From the NCBI GenBank assembly GCA_014871385.1, contig CM026421.1, forward strand, positions 18,072,158 through 18,136,157: DNA of 64,000 bases, in the 5' to 3' direction. Shown one piece after another: positions 31,072 through 44,146 of the stretch. Every line of letters starts with the position of its first letter. Within the stretch, counting starts at the first letter, position 1. Source of the DNA: Ceratodon purpureus. Lineage: Eukaryota > Streptophyta > Bryopsida > Pseudoditrichales > Ditrichaceae. The position numbers and the translations under genes are program-made. Under the pieces are notes generated by a model. That model saw only the letters and a list, made by a program, of their open reading frames with translations, ran no database searches and had not been told where the DNA came from.

Positions 31072-32980
31072 GTTGCTTTGAATCCCACAACGTATACTCA
31101 CAACCCTGAATTGCAGACTTTACCGGCCCCTTCGATCATTCTTTAGGATTGCTCTGCTTCTTCCCGGGCTTCTTCCTCTGCTCCTGCCGCTGCTCCTTCT
31201 TCTCGCGCTTCTTCCTCTGGTCCTGCCGCTGCTCCTTGGCAAACTTGTTGTACAAACCCTTGTTAGCGGCCTCGACCAGGACGGCTTTACTCACGCCAAA
31301 GTAATCTTGCAACATGGGCGCCAGGTCGTGCGAGGTGCACAGCTCGAAACTTGTTGTCGAGCCATCGCGAGCCCGCTGCAGCTTCCGGGCGATGGTCGAT
31401 TGCAGCGCTTGCTCCAGTGTCAGTCCATCCCTTCCCTGGAAAGAAAGGAACGCACAGGCTTGCTCCGGGGAGAAATACACCGACGACATGTAGAAGTTCG
31501 CCGTTGGATCCTGTAGGAGACGCCGGCGCGCTCCCTCATCTTTCCCAAACACCATCAGGTCATGGATAAAATACTTCAACATGTTATACAAGTTCTTGTC
31601 CGCCTGCAGCGCTTGCAACCGCCCGGCGTACTCTACGTCTGCTGCGTCCAATTCCAACTCCTTCTTCATGCTCGCTCCAACACCAAGGACGACGACAACA
31701 ACAACAAAAAAACTCCCCTAAAAAAAAAACCCTAAATTAGTGGGACTGATTCTTTAGACTGTGATGTTCAATTCCTCTAATTTATATCTAATTTAGAGGA
31801 CAACAGTACGTGGAAACGTAAAAGCAAATGTAAAAGTGCCATATTCCAATTCTGCAAGGTAAAGTAAAAGTTAACCAAAGCATATAATTATGTAAAATAA
31901 TATATAAAGGAAGAGATCAATATAAACTAAAAAGTTGATAAGGGGACTACATTCACTACATATAGTACTCCCGACAAGGAATTGAGCACTTCTAAGTAAT
32001 GCCAAAAAGTCATCCTATATCCAAAAATCTTTATGGTAATGGACACGTAGTAAAAAACTATTGCTTATAGAAAACACAACCGCATGCTCTAAAGTTATCA
32101 AAAAAGTACTCAACATCGATATTCCTATATTAAAGAAGATCATACAATTAAGTTGAATACTCAATATATTAATGATATACATGCGGCTTGGTTTTGAAGA
32201 TGCCAAATCTTGGAATTGAGTTGTGACCATTGGGCCCTCTACTTCATTGCAGAAAACAATTGTGAGAATCCTACCGTGTTTTTTTTTAACATTTGTCTTT
32301 CAAGTAATAATTATTGTTTAGAAGTATAAAAATACAGTATTTTTTTTTTCAAAAAACGTTTGAATAACATTATGTATGTGATTTTGTGATAAAGACGTTG
32401 TGGAGTTGATGGGTCTTATTATGATGTTCAAGAGTTCAAAGATTAACTATGTTGATTGATTGACCGCTATTGAGCATTCGCTAATGGGCCATATCAAATG
32501 GTTTGTACATGACCTATTTAATATTAATGTTTGGAAAGGAGAAAAGTGCCCAAAAGCACTTGGAGTCCAATTTAGGGAGTCCTCTCTATATGTCAAAAGT
32601 GTACTTTACAAATGATCAAGTTGATACAATTCTTGCGTCTCAGGTGCTCTATTTCTTCCTTTAAAATTGAATTTGAACCTAATTTGTTTAAAAGTTGATT
32701 TAATTGATTTCAAAACATAAATCAAGATCCAATTTTGGTAGTGAATCTGTTAAAATATCATTATACTAATCCATCTGCTAAAATTTGCCCTTTTTAAAAA
32801 TCTTTTTTTAACCACTTCAGCTTTTTGATGCATACACGTACTATTATCAGAACGTTGATATATAATCAAATGCGTATTTGTACTTTTTTTATTTGTATTC
32901 TGTAAGCTTATTTTTTTCCACCAGCTTGGCCATCTAGTTTCAAAACATATCCAATTTTTGCACAACAGGCATATGAAGAC
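31072..32980. repeat. 5.2-kb tandem repeat, copy 2, left part
   Basis: The first 1909 bp of the second unit, interrupted at 32980 by the LTR retrotransposon. It holds the second 177-codon ORF and the AT-rich segment. Confidence 0.95.
31136..31669 (-). CDS. 177-residue protein of unknown function, copy 2
   Basis: Same ORF as at 25943-26476. The tail here has DQ and RE at 150-151 and 155-156, as in copies 3-5, but keeps Cys72 as in copy 1. This makes it intermediate between copy 1 and the right-hand copies. Start, stop and length are unchanged. Confidence 0.5.
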   Translation of the reverse strand: MKKELELDAADVEYAGRLQALQADKNLYNMLKYFIHDLMVFGKDEGARRRLLQDPTANFYMSSVYFSPEQACAFLSFQGRDGLTLEQALQSTIARKLQRARDGSTTSFELCTSHDLAPMLQDYFGVSKAVLVEAANKGLYNKFAKEQRQDQRKKREKKEQRQEQRKKPGKKQSNPKE

Positions 32981-33415
32981 TGTTAACCGGAGATTCCCCA
33001 ATCTCCCCTTCCCTTAGTTTCCCTTAGTCTCTTTACAGTTTTCATCCTTACCTTAGACAGTCATCGAGTCGACTTGGATGAATTCTGTCACCAGCCGACT
33101 GGATGAACTCTGTCACCAGCCGACTGGATGACTTCCGCCAGTTCAGGAGGTTTAAGAGGCAAGGTTAGGGTTTCCTGTAATCATTCTACACTAGAGCAGG
33201 TAGAGTCAGAGAGGTCTGAGAGCTGTTAGGAACTGCTGTACTATGGTTTTGGGGCTGTTTTGACCCATTTTATGCAGTTTTGACCTCTTTTTGCACTTGT
33301 ATTGTACATTTCCAGCAACTTATGAGTGTTTGGAGCACTTAGCTTAGTTGGGTTTTGTTGGGTTTTGATGGGATTGTGAAGGCTAGGGTTTAGTTGGTAA
33401 ATCCTCCCTTTACCA
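32981..33415 (+). repeat. 5' LTR
   Basis: 435 bp from TGTTAACCGG to CTTTACCA. It differs from the 3' LTR at only two positions: G33066 versus C45386, and C33296 versus T45616. Near the start it has a short tandem repeat (gtcaccagccgactggatga) with two GCCGAC cores. Confidence 0.97.
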
Positions 33416-33430
33416 TTGGCGACCATGCTT
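33416..33430 (+). other. Primer-binding site
   Basis: TTGGCGACCATGC directly follows the 5' LTR. The TGG is as expected for pairing with a tRNA 3' CCA end. I cannot name the tRNA with confidence. Confidence 0.6.
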
Positions 33431-34552
33431 TAGTTCGTACCATGTGATCTCCTGCTTGTTGTAGGCTGTTCCACACACTTTAGAGGTCCTGAAGTACTGA
33501 AATCGGGTCTGCAGAGGTGCAGCAGTTACTGTCGGGAGTCTAGAGGGGTGCTGAGATGCTGTCACTGAAATTCCGAGGTGCTGAACAGTCACTGGTGGGT
33601 TAGTTGTAGTCACTGTAGTGGTAGATCGGGTCGGAAGGTGCTGCCCAGCCACTGGCAGAGGTCCAGGAACCAATCGGGAGGTGATCTGTTGCAGTAGAGG
33701 GGGACAGTGAAGCAGAAAGTTTCAGGTGTTTTCAGGGATAGGAAACACTGGTGCACCGACAGATGCAGTCCAGCACGTGTCCAGGGAGCAGTAGCAGCGG
33801 ATCGGTTCTGTTGCAGGCTGGTGGGCGCAGGTGCTGTGAAGATTGAAGGACCAGGATTTCAGGCAGTCGACCCGCTTGAACAGAGGGCTGTTCACCACTC
33901 GAAAAAGGGGATAGGGCGGCTGTACGTCAGATCTGAAGTCCAACTGTACAAGGGGTGAAAGGTAAGTAACCCGTAATTCTAGCATTTTGAAATTCAAAAC
34001 CTCAGATCCGAAAATTTAGGATCTTGAAATTTGAAATTTGAATTGTGGATCTCGAATTGGGACCTCGGTCGACTGTGCGAATCTCGATTCGGGACCTCAG
34101 TCGACTGTGAGACTTCGTTTTCGGATGTCAGTTGAAGACTTCGCACCTGTACCTAAGGGGGGCAGAACGAGTCCAATCTGACTGAAAACAGCTGCTGAGA
34201 ATATTTGGCAGAAGGGGAATTTGTGTCCGAATTAATCACAGCTGCAACCACTGGACTGAACTTCTAAAGATCAGTGCAGTGCGAAAAAGGGGATAGAAGT
34301 AGCTAAAACAGTGATGCAGTGAATTGCTGTAATCCATTTCTACTTGCTGGGAAACTGCTTGTTGTTACTAACCCGACTATACAGCCGACTTGCTGGGGTC
34401 AGTTAGTGCTAAAGTGGCAGATATAAAGAAAGGGTAGCTGACGGACTGGAGCCTGGAGGAAGCCAAGCAGAGCTGACCAGACCAAAAGCAGAGCAGTAGC
34501 TGCAGACATCAGGGAGCCAACAGTCGGCTGGTGCAGTCCAGCAGTCACATCC
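33431..34552 (+). other. Retrotransposon untranslated leader
   Basis: About 1.1 kb without a long ORF in the gag direction. It contains a possible splice donor (GAAAG/GTAAGT near 33961), a short direct repeat gggacctc-gtcgactgtg at 34059 and 34091, and two copies of the purine motif GAAAAAGGGGATA (33901, 34283), which matches the polypurine tract. Confidence 0.55.
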
Positions 34553-37500
34553 ATGGAGGACGGTGACCAGCCTGACTTGAGAGAGAGACAAGCTATGGAG
34601 CGCTACAGACGCTACATGCAACGGGAGGAGCGGACGACAGAGCCGACTCCAGCAGAAGGACAGGGCCGACTTAGTTCGCAGGGCAGTGCGGCTAAACAGG
34701 TCGGGGAGCTTATCGACATGGAAGTGGAACACGACATGTCATCATCCGATGGGAGGACGAGGGAGAGCAGATTTGGAGGGGAGACACAGTTCGAAAAAGG
34801 GGATAGGCTGAGTCGGCAGCCAGACCCGACTAGCGTTCCCTGGAGGTACCAGGACATGAAGAGAACAGCGTCATTCAGGAGGGACTTCTCTACTGCCGTG
34901 GATGACTACAACACCTTCCGTGAAGAGCGACGACAGACGCAGGAAGTTTTTGCAGAACCGACCCAGTGGCCCAGTACAGTCACTGGCAGAGTCGACTTGG
35001 AAACCGAACCGACTCAACTGCGCAGCCGACCTGTATCGCCAGTGCGCCTGCCAAAAACTCCAGAGACACTGCCAGCTGCATTCCAGAACCTGAAGCAGAA
35101 GTTGGAGGAAACGAAGACTCGATCAGCTCAGGAGCAGGGTCTTGTACACCCGACAGAAGGTGGCCTGGGTAAGAACGTGCACTTCCTGGATGAGTTCAGG
35201 CTTCAATCAGAATGGGAGCAGGAAGAGGAGGACCGGAAGGCAGTTGAAGCATTCAGAGCCGACCTGTTAGCCAAACGGGAACGGGCCCGACAGCACCACC
35301 CGACACACACTCACAATCGACCCGACTCAGGCAAATACCTCCAGCAGCTTGAAGCCTTGCAGCATACTGCACCTTCGGGTGTAGCGTCGTTGCATCACTG
35401 GCATACCGAGCCGCAGTGGCCGCCAGAGCAGCATCGTACTTCGCTGGAAGTGGAGTTCAACCGACGGGTACAGGAGGCAGCTCAACAGTTAGCAGCTCAG
35501 CAACTGGCAGCACAACAGTCGGCAGCCCAACAGCTTGCTGCCCAGCAGAAGGAACAAGAACGGCTGGAACGGGAGAAGCAGGAACTAGCACAGTTACAGG
35601 ACCTGTGGGAGGAGCAGCGAAGGTGGCAAGAGCAGGCACAGACTGTGGGGAATGCTGCACGACCCCCCTATTTATCCAGTTCAACACCAGAGGTGACGGT
35701 GGATAAAACTGTACCTGGACCACTTCCGGCAGTGACTTCCTCGACCGCACATCGACTCCCAGGATACGTGGATCACCTTACTGGTGACGTGTACCAATCT
35801 GCGCAGCTGACCCAGTCAGCCGGGTATCCTGGACGAATGGCAGAACCGACTTTTGCGGATCCTATCCATGCAGCTACCCACGTGGGGCGATCTACAGTTG
35901 TCCCACCATTTACCGCCCCGGTCAGCTACAGTACTACCGCCATTCCCGAAGGTTCACACACTGCCCCAGCTGGTTCTCACTTTCCAGTACATTATCCAGC
36001 ACCATCGGCAGCACCTCCTCGTACATTGCCCCCGGTTCGCACAACCGACTTCACCTCAGCACCACCTCGACCGCCGGTCAGTGCACAGAGGAAGCAGTTA
36101 CCGTACCGGGCCTACAAGGAGGGAAATGACCCCGACGCTCATCTCAGGTATTTTGACAAATGTGCCTGGTTTAATGGTGAGACTGATGAGACAGTAATCA
36201 TCACACTGTTTGGGACGACCCTGGTCGACAAAGCTCAGCGCTGGTTTGATGACTGGCTGGACCATCACCCTTACTGCACATGGGAGGAGGCAAAGGAAGC
36301 GTTCAAGCTGCGTTATCGGGAGCAGGATTCTGATGAGCAGGTCTATATGACGCTGCGAACATTCAAGCAGGGTGAAGGGGAGAAGGTTCAGGATTATTAC
36401 AAACGGTTTATGAAGCTGGTCAAGTGTCTGCAGACTGATGTGGGCGAAGGCTTCAAGCTCACCTACTTTAGAGCAGGGTTACTTGACTATCTGAAGGTGA
36501 CAACCAGTGGGTCTACAGCCAATACCTTGACTGAGTTGAAGGAGTTAGCCCGACGCTGTGAGACCAACTGCACCGACGCCTCGGGTAAGAAGCTGTATTT
36601 TACAGCTAAGAAGACGGAGTCGACTACCAGTCAAGCAGCAGCTACCTCAGCCCAGACAGAAGGAGTCGAGACTGTAAACCGACGGTTTTGCACGTGTTGT
36701 AAGAAATTTGGGCATGAAGACATTAACTGCTTTGTCAACCCGGCCAACCCCAACAATAGGTTACCCAGGTCTGACGGGAAGCCTACCGTCGGAGTCCATG
36801 AAGTGTCGACTACACAGCCGACTAGTGGCTCTGGGAGGCCTGTCACCAGCCGACCAGGAGGGTACCAGAATGGAGGATCGGGCAGGATTGATGGCTGTTT
36901 CCTTTGCCTAGGAACTGATCATCAGATGCGAAATTGTCATTTACGTTTGAAGTTTCAGCAGTTATTAGCTGCCGAAAAACAAGGAACTAACACTGTGGGT
37001 GTCAATAGTGTGGAATTGCAGGAGATCGATGACCCAGAGGTGGCCACAATATTGACCAGAGCAGCTCGCGAACGAGCTGGACTGCCCCTCGAGGACAAGG
37101 AGGTGAAGGAACCTGAGCCTCGGCAGCCAAAAACCCAAGCTGATTGGGAAAAGGAAGAGCGGCTTAGGAAGGAATTCATCGCTTTCACAGAGGAGATTAA
37201 CCGAGAAAACGAGCTGGCCCGACAGGCTGAAGAGGCACTGCAGAAGGCCGACACAGCCGACTTGGAGACCAATACTCCTGACGGGCCAGTTCTAGACGGA
37301 GACTGGGTCGGATTCCCCGACCCCGACTGTCTGCAGGAGATACCCAAGAAGCCCTTGGAGGTAGCCACGGAGGAGCCGATCAGTTCACAGCCGCAGGCAT
37401 TGGCCAAAACAGTCAGTCGACAGATCTTGCAGACACCAATCACAGTGTCTTTAGGGGAACTGCTGGAAGTGGCCCCCAACCTTACGGAATATGTCAGGGC

Positions 37501-40500
37501 CAAAGTTTTTCCTCAACTTCATGGTCCGCCTAAGACACCAGCCGACTCGACTCAGCCCCCTGCGCTACTGAAGATGCCACAGCCGACTGCACGCCCGACG
37601 TCGACTTCAGTACCAAAGCTGCGTTCCACCGACTCGCAGGTACATCCCAATCTTGTTGTTGGAGCAGTAGATATTGATCGCGGCCTTCCGGTTATTTCTG
37701 TGCAGGTCGGGCAGTCAACGCTGGAGAACGTGCTGCTGGATGGAGGCTCTGGAGTCAACCTCATTACAGAGGAGGAAAGGATCCGACTCGGACTCAAGGA
37801 TCCATCTCCAGCGCCCTATCGATTACGTATGGCTGACCAGGCAGTGGTGGAACCAGTCGGCCTGATCCGGAATGTCCGTATTCACATCCACGGCATTCCG
37901 TACAACATCAGTCTGACCGTCATTCGCAACAAGGAGGTCAATGAAGCCTACAGTATGTTGCTGGGTCGACCCTGGCTCATTGATGCAAAGGTCACTCACG
38001 ACTGGGGGAACAAGTTGGTAACTATTCGAGGCAATGGTACTGTCAAGACTATCTCTATCAATCAGAGGACGGGTCCCCTGCCCAAATTGCCAGAAGTACT
38101 GGTGTGCTATAACTTAGCGGAGGGACTCACTGATGAAGAGGAGGATCGTTTTTTACAGACCGAGGAGGATATATTCGCAGTCGGGACTATCACCCTGCCT
38201 GAGAATTTAAGAGTGCCCTTACCTGGCCCCGCCGACTTACAACGAGCCGACCACCGCCAAGCCGACTTTGCCGCAGCCGACTTACGAGCCGACTTGGACA
38301 CAGCCGACTTAGCGCCCCCGACTCTTCCTGATCCCGACACTGCTACTTACCCCGACCACTTTTATACCTTTTCAGAGGGCGAGATGCCGGTCGATGAGAC
38401 ACCAGTACGGGAGAAGTTGGGAGAGATGAAGGTGGCAGGATGGAACTTGACTGAAGAAGAGCAGTTGAGGAAGATTAATGTCGGTACTGAGGAGGAACCG
38501 AAGATTCTGAAGATCAGTACACAACTGGAACCAGCATTAGCACAGGCAGCAGAAGCCTTACTGCGAGAGTACACTGACGTGTTTGCATGGACATACAAGG
38601 ACCTGAAGGGGATCCCTCCGTCAGTGGCGCAGCATCGGATTGTGCTGGAGAAGGATGTTCCCCCGATTCATCAGGCCAGATACAGGATGAATCCTAACTA
38701 TGCCAGCATCGTCAAACAGGACATTGATAAACTCCTGGCAGCAGGGTTCATCGTTCCAGTCGAAGAGGCGACTTGGCTCTCACCCATTGTTGTTGTGCCT
38801 AAAAATAATGGTCAATTACGTATTTGCATTGACTATAGAAAACTAAATGCTGCCACTAAAAAGGACCCTTATCCTCTGCCCTTTACTGAGGAAGTGTTGG
38901 ATGCTGTGGCAGGTTACGAGCTGTACACCTTCCTGGACGGTCGGTCGGGTTACTACCAGATTAGCATCGCTCCGGAGGACCGACACAAGACAGCTTTCAT
39001 CACTGAATGGGGGGCTTTTGTCTGGCTGGTTATGCCATTTGGGCTGACAAATGCACCCCCGACTTACCAGCGAGCTGTGAACAAGGCATTCAAGGAGTAC
39101 CTGGGAATTTTCATGAAGCTGTTCCTTGACGACTTCACAGTTTACAGTGACATCCCCGATCACTTGTACAAACTGCGGCTCTGCTTTGAGAAGTGTCGGG
39201 AGTATGGCATCAGCTTAAACCCTGAGAAGTGCGCATTTCTGGTGGCCTCAGGTATCCTTTTAGGCCATGTCGTTTCCAAGGCAGGGAAGATGCCCGACCC
39301 AAAGAAGATCGAGGTCGTTCAGGAGATGCCACGCCCCCGACGCACAGCCGACATCCAGACTTTCAATGGATTTGCCCAGTTCAACCGCATCTACATCAAG
39401 TCCTATGCTCACATCATGGAGCCTATCACCCGACTGATGCGAAAAACTGAGGAGTTCGACTGGACCGACCGCTGTGAAGATGCCTGGGTGGAGATCAAAG
39501 AACGGTACACTAATGCACCCATACTGATCGCACCTAGGTGGGATCTGGAATTCCATGTCCACACCGACGCTTCTGATATCGCTGTTGGAGCTATGCTGGC
39601 TCAAAACCAGACAGGGAAGTGTGACCAGCCAATCTCCTATGCATCCCGACTGCTCAATTCTGCTGAGAGAAATTATACTACCACAGAAAAGGAAGCATTA
39701 GCTATGGTGTATGCCTTGACTAAATATCGTCATTATCTGTTGGGTAACAAGCTGGTTTTTTATGTAGATCACATGGCCTTGGTTCATTTGGTTAACAAGC
39801 TCCAAGTGTCGGGGCGCATTGCACGTTGGCTGTTGCTTTTTCAGAAATACGATTTTACTGTGGTGTACAAGCCGGGTAGGACGCATGGCGCAGCCGACTT
39901 ACTCAGCCGACTTCCCAATGGAGAGCCACCCACAGGCGTGCCAGATCAACTTCCCGACGCAGGGCTATTTTATGTCAAACCCGAGTGGCTGCAAGACGTG
40001 ATCGACTATCTGCGAACTGGCGAGCCGACTGCAACTATGACCAAGGATGAGAAGCGGAGGTTGCTGCTGCGAGCCTTACCGTATACCTTGGTTGAAGGCG
40101 TTTTGTACAAGAAGGGCCAGGACCTGGTCCTACGAAGAGTTTTGGATCCTGTACAAGCGGAGACAGTGATGAAGGAGATGCATGACGGCTGTGCAGGTGG
40201 CCATTTTTCCCAGGATATTACATCCAGGAAAATTCTTGATGCTGGTTACTGGTGGCCGACCCTGCACAAGGACGTCTCAGAGTACTGCAGAGCCTGCGAT
40301 AAGTGCCAGCGAGTCGGGGGGTTGGCCAACACGGGACTGGCCCAATTGGTTACCAGCCTACCTGCAGAGCCATTCATGAAGTGGGGTCTCGACTTTGTGG
40401 GCCCTATCAAGCCGGCAGCAGCTCGGACAGGGAACCGGTACATTTTGGTCGCCACCGACTACGCAACAAAATGGGTGGAGGCTAAGGCGCTGCGCACAAA

Positions 40501-41023
40501 TACGGCGGCTGTAACTGCCAAGTTCCTGTACGAACAGATTTTGACCCGTTATGGTTGCCCTCTGACCCTAGTCAGTGATCAAGGGACCCATTTTATCAAC
40601 GAGGCGATTGAGTACTTAGTGCAGCATTTCCTGCTGCAGCATCGGACATCCACCACATACTACCCCCAGGGTAACGGACAGGCCGAGTCGACCAACAAGG
40701 TTCTAGGTCGGCTATTGACAAAGTTGGTCAGTGACAATCGTACTGACTGGGATGAGCACCTGCCAACCGCTTTACTGTCCTATCGGACAGCGTTCAAAGT
40801 CACCACTGGTTACACTCCTTTCCAGTTAGTGTATGGCCTACACCCTCTCATGCCCACAGAGTATACTGTACCTACCCGTAGGACAGACGGTGACATCGAC
40901 TATACTACAACTAGGGTCTTACAGGCCCGCACAGCCGACTTGGAGCAGTTAGACAGTCATCGACTGGTGGCACAGGAACAGTCGGGCAGTCGACAGTGGA
41001 GCCGGTCACTGTGGAGCCAGTAG
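34553..41023 (+). CDS. Gag-Pol polyprotein, 2156 residues, ends at in-frame TAG
   Basis: Translation from the ATG at 34553 gives a charged N-terminal region with a Gln/Ala repeat of five-residue units (about 310-335). A retrotransposon Gag domain lies at about 516-676. Two perfect CCHC zinc knuckles (C-x2-C-x4-H-x4-C) are at 713-726 and 782-795. The protease has DGGSG at D1063. Reverse transcriptase has FLDD with D1526-D1527. RNase H starts with D1672. Integrase has an HHCC finger and D1947, D2009, E2045, the last two with the usual 35-residue spacing. The frame ends with TAG at 41021-41023, just before the integrase GPY/F module, which continues in the same frame downstream. The protein would make a cytoplasmic particle, copy RNA into DNA and integrate it. 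The stop would leave integrase without its C-terminal module. Confidence 0.93.
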   Translation: MEDGDQPDLRERQAMERYRRYMQREERTTEPTPAEGQGRLSSQGSAAKQVGELIDMEVEHDMSSSDGRTRESRFGGETQFEKGDRLSRQPDPTSVPWRYQDMKRTASFRRDFSTAVDDYNTFREERRQTQEVFAEPTQWPSTVTGRVDLETEPTQLRSRPVSPVRLPKTPETLPAAFQNLKQKLEETKTRSAQEQGLVHPTEGGLGKNVHFLDEFRLQSEWEQEEEDRKAVEAFRADLLAKRERARQHHPTHTHNRPDSGKYLQQLEALQHTAPSGVASLHHWHTEPQWPPEQHRTSLEVEFNRRVQEAAQQLAAQQLAAQQSAAQQLAAQQKEQERLEREKQELAQLQDLWEEQRRWQEQAQTVGNAARPPYLSSSTPEVTVDKTVPGPLPAVTSSTAHRLPGYVDHLTGDVYQSAQLTQSAGYPGRMAEPTFADPIHAATHVGRSTVVPPFTAPVSYSTTAIPEGSHTAPAGSHFPVHYPAPSAAPPRTLPPVRTTDFTSAPPRPPVSAQRKQLPYRAYKEGNDPDAHLRYFDKCAWFNGETDETVIITLFGTTLVDKAQRWFDDWLDHHPYCTWEEAKEAFKLRYREQDSDEQVYMTLRTFKQGEGEKVQDYYKRFMKLVKCLQTDVGEGFKLTYFRAGLLDYLKVTTSGSTANTLTELKELARRCETNCTDASGKKLYFTAKKTESTTSQAAATSAQTEGVETVNRRFCTCCKKFGHEDINCFVNPANPNNRLPRSDGKPTVGVHEVSTTQPTSGSGRPVTSRPGGYQNGGSGRIDGCFLCLGTDHQMRNCHLRLKFQQLLAAEKQGTNTVGVNSVELQEIDDPEVATILTRAARERAGLPLEDKEVKEPEPRQPKTQADWEKEERLRKEFIAFTEEINRENELARQAEEALQKADTADLETNTPDGPVLDGDWVGFPDPDCLQEIPKKPLEVATEEPISSQPQALAKTVSRQILQTPITVSLGELLEVAPNLTEYVRAKVFPQLHGPPKTPADSTQPPALLKMPQPTARPTSTSVPKLRSTDSQVHPNLVVGAVDIDRGLPVISVQVGQSTLENVLLDGGSGVNLITEEERIRLGLKDPSPAPYRLRMADQAVVEPVGLIRNVRIHIHGIPYNISLTVIRNKEVNEAYSMLLGRPWLIDAKVTHDWGNKLVTIRGNGTVKTISINQRTGPLPKLPEVLVCYNLAEGLTDEEEDRFLQTEEDIFAVGTITLPENLRVPLPGPADLQRADHRQADFAAADLRADLDTADLAPPTLPDPDTATYPDHFYTFSEGEMPVDETPVREKLGEMKVAGWNLTEEEQLRKINVGTEEEPKILKISTQLEPALAQAAEALLREYTDVFAWTYKDLKGIPPSVAQHRIVLEKDVPPIHQARYRMNPNYASIVKQDIDKLLAAGFIVPVEEATWLSPIVVVPKNNGQLRICIDYRKLNAATKKDPYPLPFTEEVLDAVAGYELYTFLDGRSGYYQISIAPEDRHKTAFITEWGAFVWLVMPFGLTNAPPTYQRAVNKAFKEYLGIFMKLFLDDFTVYSDIPDHLYKLRLCFEKCREYGISLNPEKCAFLVASGILLGHVVSKAGKMPDPKKIEVVQEMPRPRRTADIQTFNGFAQFNRIYIKSYAHIMEPITRLMRKTEEFDWTDRCEDAWVEIKERYTNAPILIAPRWDLEFHVHTDASDIAVGAMLAQNQTGKCDQPISYASRLLNSAERNYTTTEKEALAMVYALTKYRHYLLGNKLVFYVDHMALVHLVNKLQVSGRIARWLLLFQKYDFTVVYKPGRTHGAADLLSRLPNGEPPTGVPDQLPDAGLFYVKPEWLQDVIDYLRTGEPTATMTKDEKRRLLLRALPYTLVEGVLYKKGQDLVLRRVLDPVQAETVMKEMHDGCAGGHFSQDITSRKILDAGYWWPTLHKDVSEYCRACDKCQRVGGLANTGLAQLVTSLPAEPFMKWGLDFVGPIKPAAARTGNRYILVATDYATKWVEAKALRTNTAAVTAKFLYEQILTRYGCPLTLVSDQGTHFINEAIEYLVQHFLLQHRTSTTYYPQGNGQAESTNKVLGRLLTKLVSDNRTDWDEHLPTALLSYRTAFKVTTGYTPFQLVYGLHPLMPTEYTVPTRRTDGDIDYTTTRVLQARTADLEQLDSHRLVAQEQSGSRQWSRSLWSQ

Positions 41024-44000
41024 CATTATAGACAGAAGGATTTTCAAGTGGGGGACCACGTCCTCTGGTACCCGAAAGGTGAGAAGGAACATGCAGGGAA
41101 ATTCAAGTGTCGCTGGTTTGGGCCATATCGGGTGCAGTACCGACTTCCCAACAACACAGCATTATTGGTCACGGAAGCCCACTTTGAGCCCAACCCGATT
41201 ATTGTCAACATCAACAAACTTAAGCCGTACCGGTTTTACTCTGAAGACCAGTTAGTCACTATCGGGCCTAAACAGCTGCCACGTGGTTTAGCCACGTCAC
41301 CAGCCGACAACGCACAGGATCCTGACCCTGAGCACCCGGGTCTTATACCCTCCAACGAGCCTACTTCTCCTCACTTTGCTTCCGACAATCCCAGTTCTAT
41401 GCCAGTTTCCGTAGCTTGCTCTCGGTTAACAGCTCCTGCACCAACAATTATCCAGTCTCACGCCTCCGCCAGCACTGATATTATGGACAGCCCAGCCGGC
41501 CCATCCGACATTCTCTCCATTTGCTGTTTAGCAGTCGAGGTTTTCCCACTGCCTACCGCAGGCCGACTCCTACCCAAGGAGCGTTCTGAGCGACTACATC
41601 CTCAAGTCACTTCACCGACTCAGGAGAGGCAGCCCCCATCTAAGCCTCGTCCAGCGCCTCAGTCAGCATTTATTGAGTTAGGGTTAGGTCATGCGGGGCG
41701 CCCCTCGGGTCATCTTTCCTCTACAGCTCTGGATTCCTCCCTTTTGCGCCCCCCGCAACCCCATTTTACTCCGTCTGCGAGCGCTCCGGACTGCCCACCG
41801 ATCCTTCTCCGCCGACCCGACAGTAGTCGAGATAGCGCGGCCTGCATCACCACCACCTCGCGCGGAGCTTGCTCAGATTCTGTAGTTGGTCTTCAGGGCG
41901 CAACCCCGCATGGGCACTCGGCCTCTGCTCGATCCGAGGCAGGCTTTTCTCCAGCAGCCCTAGCGCCGTCGTTACCAAGACCTCCACCGCTCCAGTTCCC
42001 TCGCTCACGCCACCAACCGCGACTGCTTCCGCAGCCCTCAGGTCCTATTCCTTCTTTGTTCTCTACTTTTCCAGCGTCCCCTGTTCATGGTCTTTCAACC
42101 GGTTGTCGTGTTTCCGCTACTGCCGCTCCTCGGGTTACTACACCCTCGACTTCTAGGGTTTTTCCAGGGTTTTCGGTTTCTGTGAAGCCCGAGCCGGGCT
42201 TACCCGCGTCTGGTGCTGCTCAGCACCACAGGGGAGCTGCTTTCGGTTGCGCCCCCACGTCGTGCTCATTGTTTTGCCGCCACTCCGAGTCTCCGAAGTT
42301 GCATGTGCCTGCTCAACCGACTTCGCAGTTCCCGCCCTCGGTTGGAGAACCTCCGTGCGCCACGAACCTCCAAACAGCCTACAGCGCCGCCACCGCCTCA
42401 CCTTCAGGTACCTCCTCGGATTGTCTCGACTTTCCGGTCCACTGCTCACAGCTTTTCGACTGTGCCACGTCTGTTCCGCCACAGGTCACGCAGTTGTCTC
42501 GTCGTGCTTCCTGCACACGGCCTCGCCGACGGGCTACCCGGGGGACGTTGGAACGTTATTTTTCTCGCGGTGGGCTACCTCGAGCAGGCAGCGCTGAGTC
42601 GATGGAGATTGGCGGCCCCAGTTCTCAGCCAGTCGACACACCCCCTATGGCGGGAGTTGCCGAACCTCCACCGGAGCCGATGTTGGTACCTGCCCTGCCC
42701 CCTGCGCCCACACAGCTAACTGAGACTATGGCAACAGTTACAGTCCCTCTACGCGAGCCGATATTGCCAACTGCCCCGCCAACTGCATCCAACCAGCCGA
42801 CTGCGGCTCTGGCGGCAGCTACACACCCGACCCCAGCCACCGACCCGACACCCCCCGACCAGAGGCGAGGCGCCAAGCGGAAGTTCACAGCACTCGATGC
42901 GCGGATTCCGAAGACTGTCCGCATCCAACGGAACCTCCATCGTCGACTCGACATTACATTCAAACCCCACACCCAGTGGGAAGCATGGAGAGCCTTAGCA
43001 GATGACGATTGGGCAGCCGACACGAGTCTACAGGTATTTTACAATTTCCATTGGCCCGACCCTCGACCTGAGTTAGTCTTGGATTTTGTGGATGGCTTTG
43101 AGTATACTCCGCAGCCCCGAGGCACCAGACGAGCTCCCGGTGAGCAGAGTATCCGTTCCATGGTTCGGGGCAAACCAGTCGAGATCACAGCCTATGTGAT
43201 CCGCACTGCCTTGGGGTTCGAGGAAGGCACCAGCTTACTTGGTCAGAAGGTAGGCTTTGGATTCCATGAGCGTTACTCCCAGCTCGGACTGACGGAGGCC
43301 GACCATGCACACGATGGTAACCGAGTGACAGCATTACCGGACGCCTACCAGGTACGTGTGCGGGCGTTAAGTGACGCCATCGGGTTCAAGCAGCGGTTCC
43401 TTTTTGTCAGCAACGATCTGGTCGAGCACATCTTGGCAGCAGAGAAGGCCGGCCGTCGACAGCGCACCTTCGACTGGTCCTATTTTGTCCTGGCCAATCT
43501 GCGCCGTCATTTAATCTACCTCCACTCTCAGCCGGGGGAGCCACGTCGACTTCGTGGCGCTGCTGTCATCGATGCTATCCTATCCTACTGGTTTCCAGAT
43601 CGAGAGGAGGTCACCGACCCGCCACCAGTGGAATCTAGCTACGACACGATGGATGGTAGCCACGAGGGCATCCCCGTTAGCCCACCGCCCATTCACCCTA
43701 CCGCTGCCCAGCTCCGGGATCGGACCAGTGGCGATGGTCACCGCCCGACCCTAAGTACCTCGGCCGACCAAGCGGACACCGACCCGACTTCCCGGTCACA
43801 GGAGGGTTCTTCTGATGTCGGCCGTCCCACCCGCCGACTCGTCCGACACGGACAGTACATTCGCCAGCCCGCTTTCCCGAGCTGCTCTCCGACCCAGCGG
43901 ACCCCGCCCCGCCGCTCTGCTACCCATGACATTCCAGCATCGCCAAGTTGCAGGTACCCGCTCCGCTCCCGCAATATTCCACGCCGGTATCGTGAGGTAT

Positions 44001-44146
44001 CCTCTGAGCCCGACCTTCCGGGTGCTCCTTTGGCTGCGACCGCTGCGACACCCAAGTCTATCATTCAGCTGGGCAGCTCCACCGGTACTCCACCCGACCC
44101 ACTCTCTCTGCTATCAGAACCCCCCTCACAGCATACAGTGGATTGA
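41024..44146 (+). pseudogene. Integrase GPY/F tail, Pro/Ser-rich linker and plant-transposon domain, same frame as pol
   Basis: After the TAG the same frame stays open to a TGA at 44144-44146. It begins with the integrase C-terminal GPY/F module (FQVGDHVLWYPKG, RWFGPYRV). Some 500 residues rich in Pro, Ser and Ala follow. Around 42,880-43,600 a folded-looking domain (VFYNF, SMVRGKPVEITAYVIRTALGF) resembles what I recall as the putative plant transposon protein domain (PF20167) of Athila-type elements; this is recollection. With no start codon of its own near the TAG, it probably descends from one long polyprotein or a read-through product. Confidence 0.6.

Noticed and set aside
42213-42719. 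Alternative-frame ORFs over the Pro/Ser-rich retroelement linker
   Set aside because: GC-rich sequence with few stops gives long shadow frames; the frame shared with pol is the sensible one.
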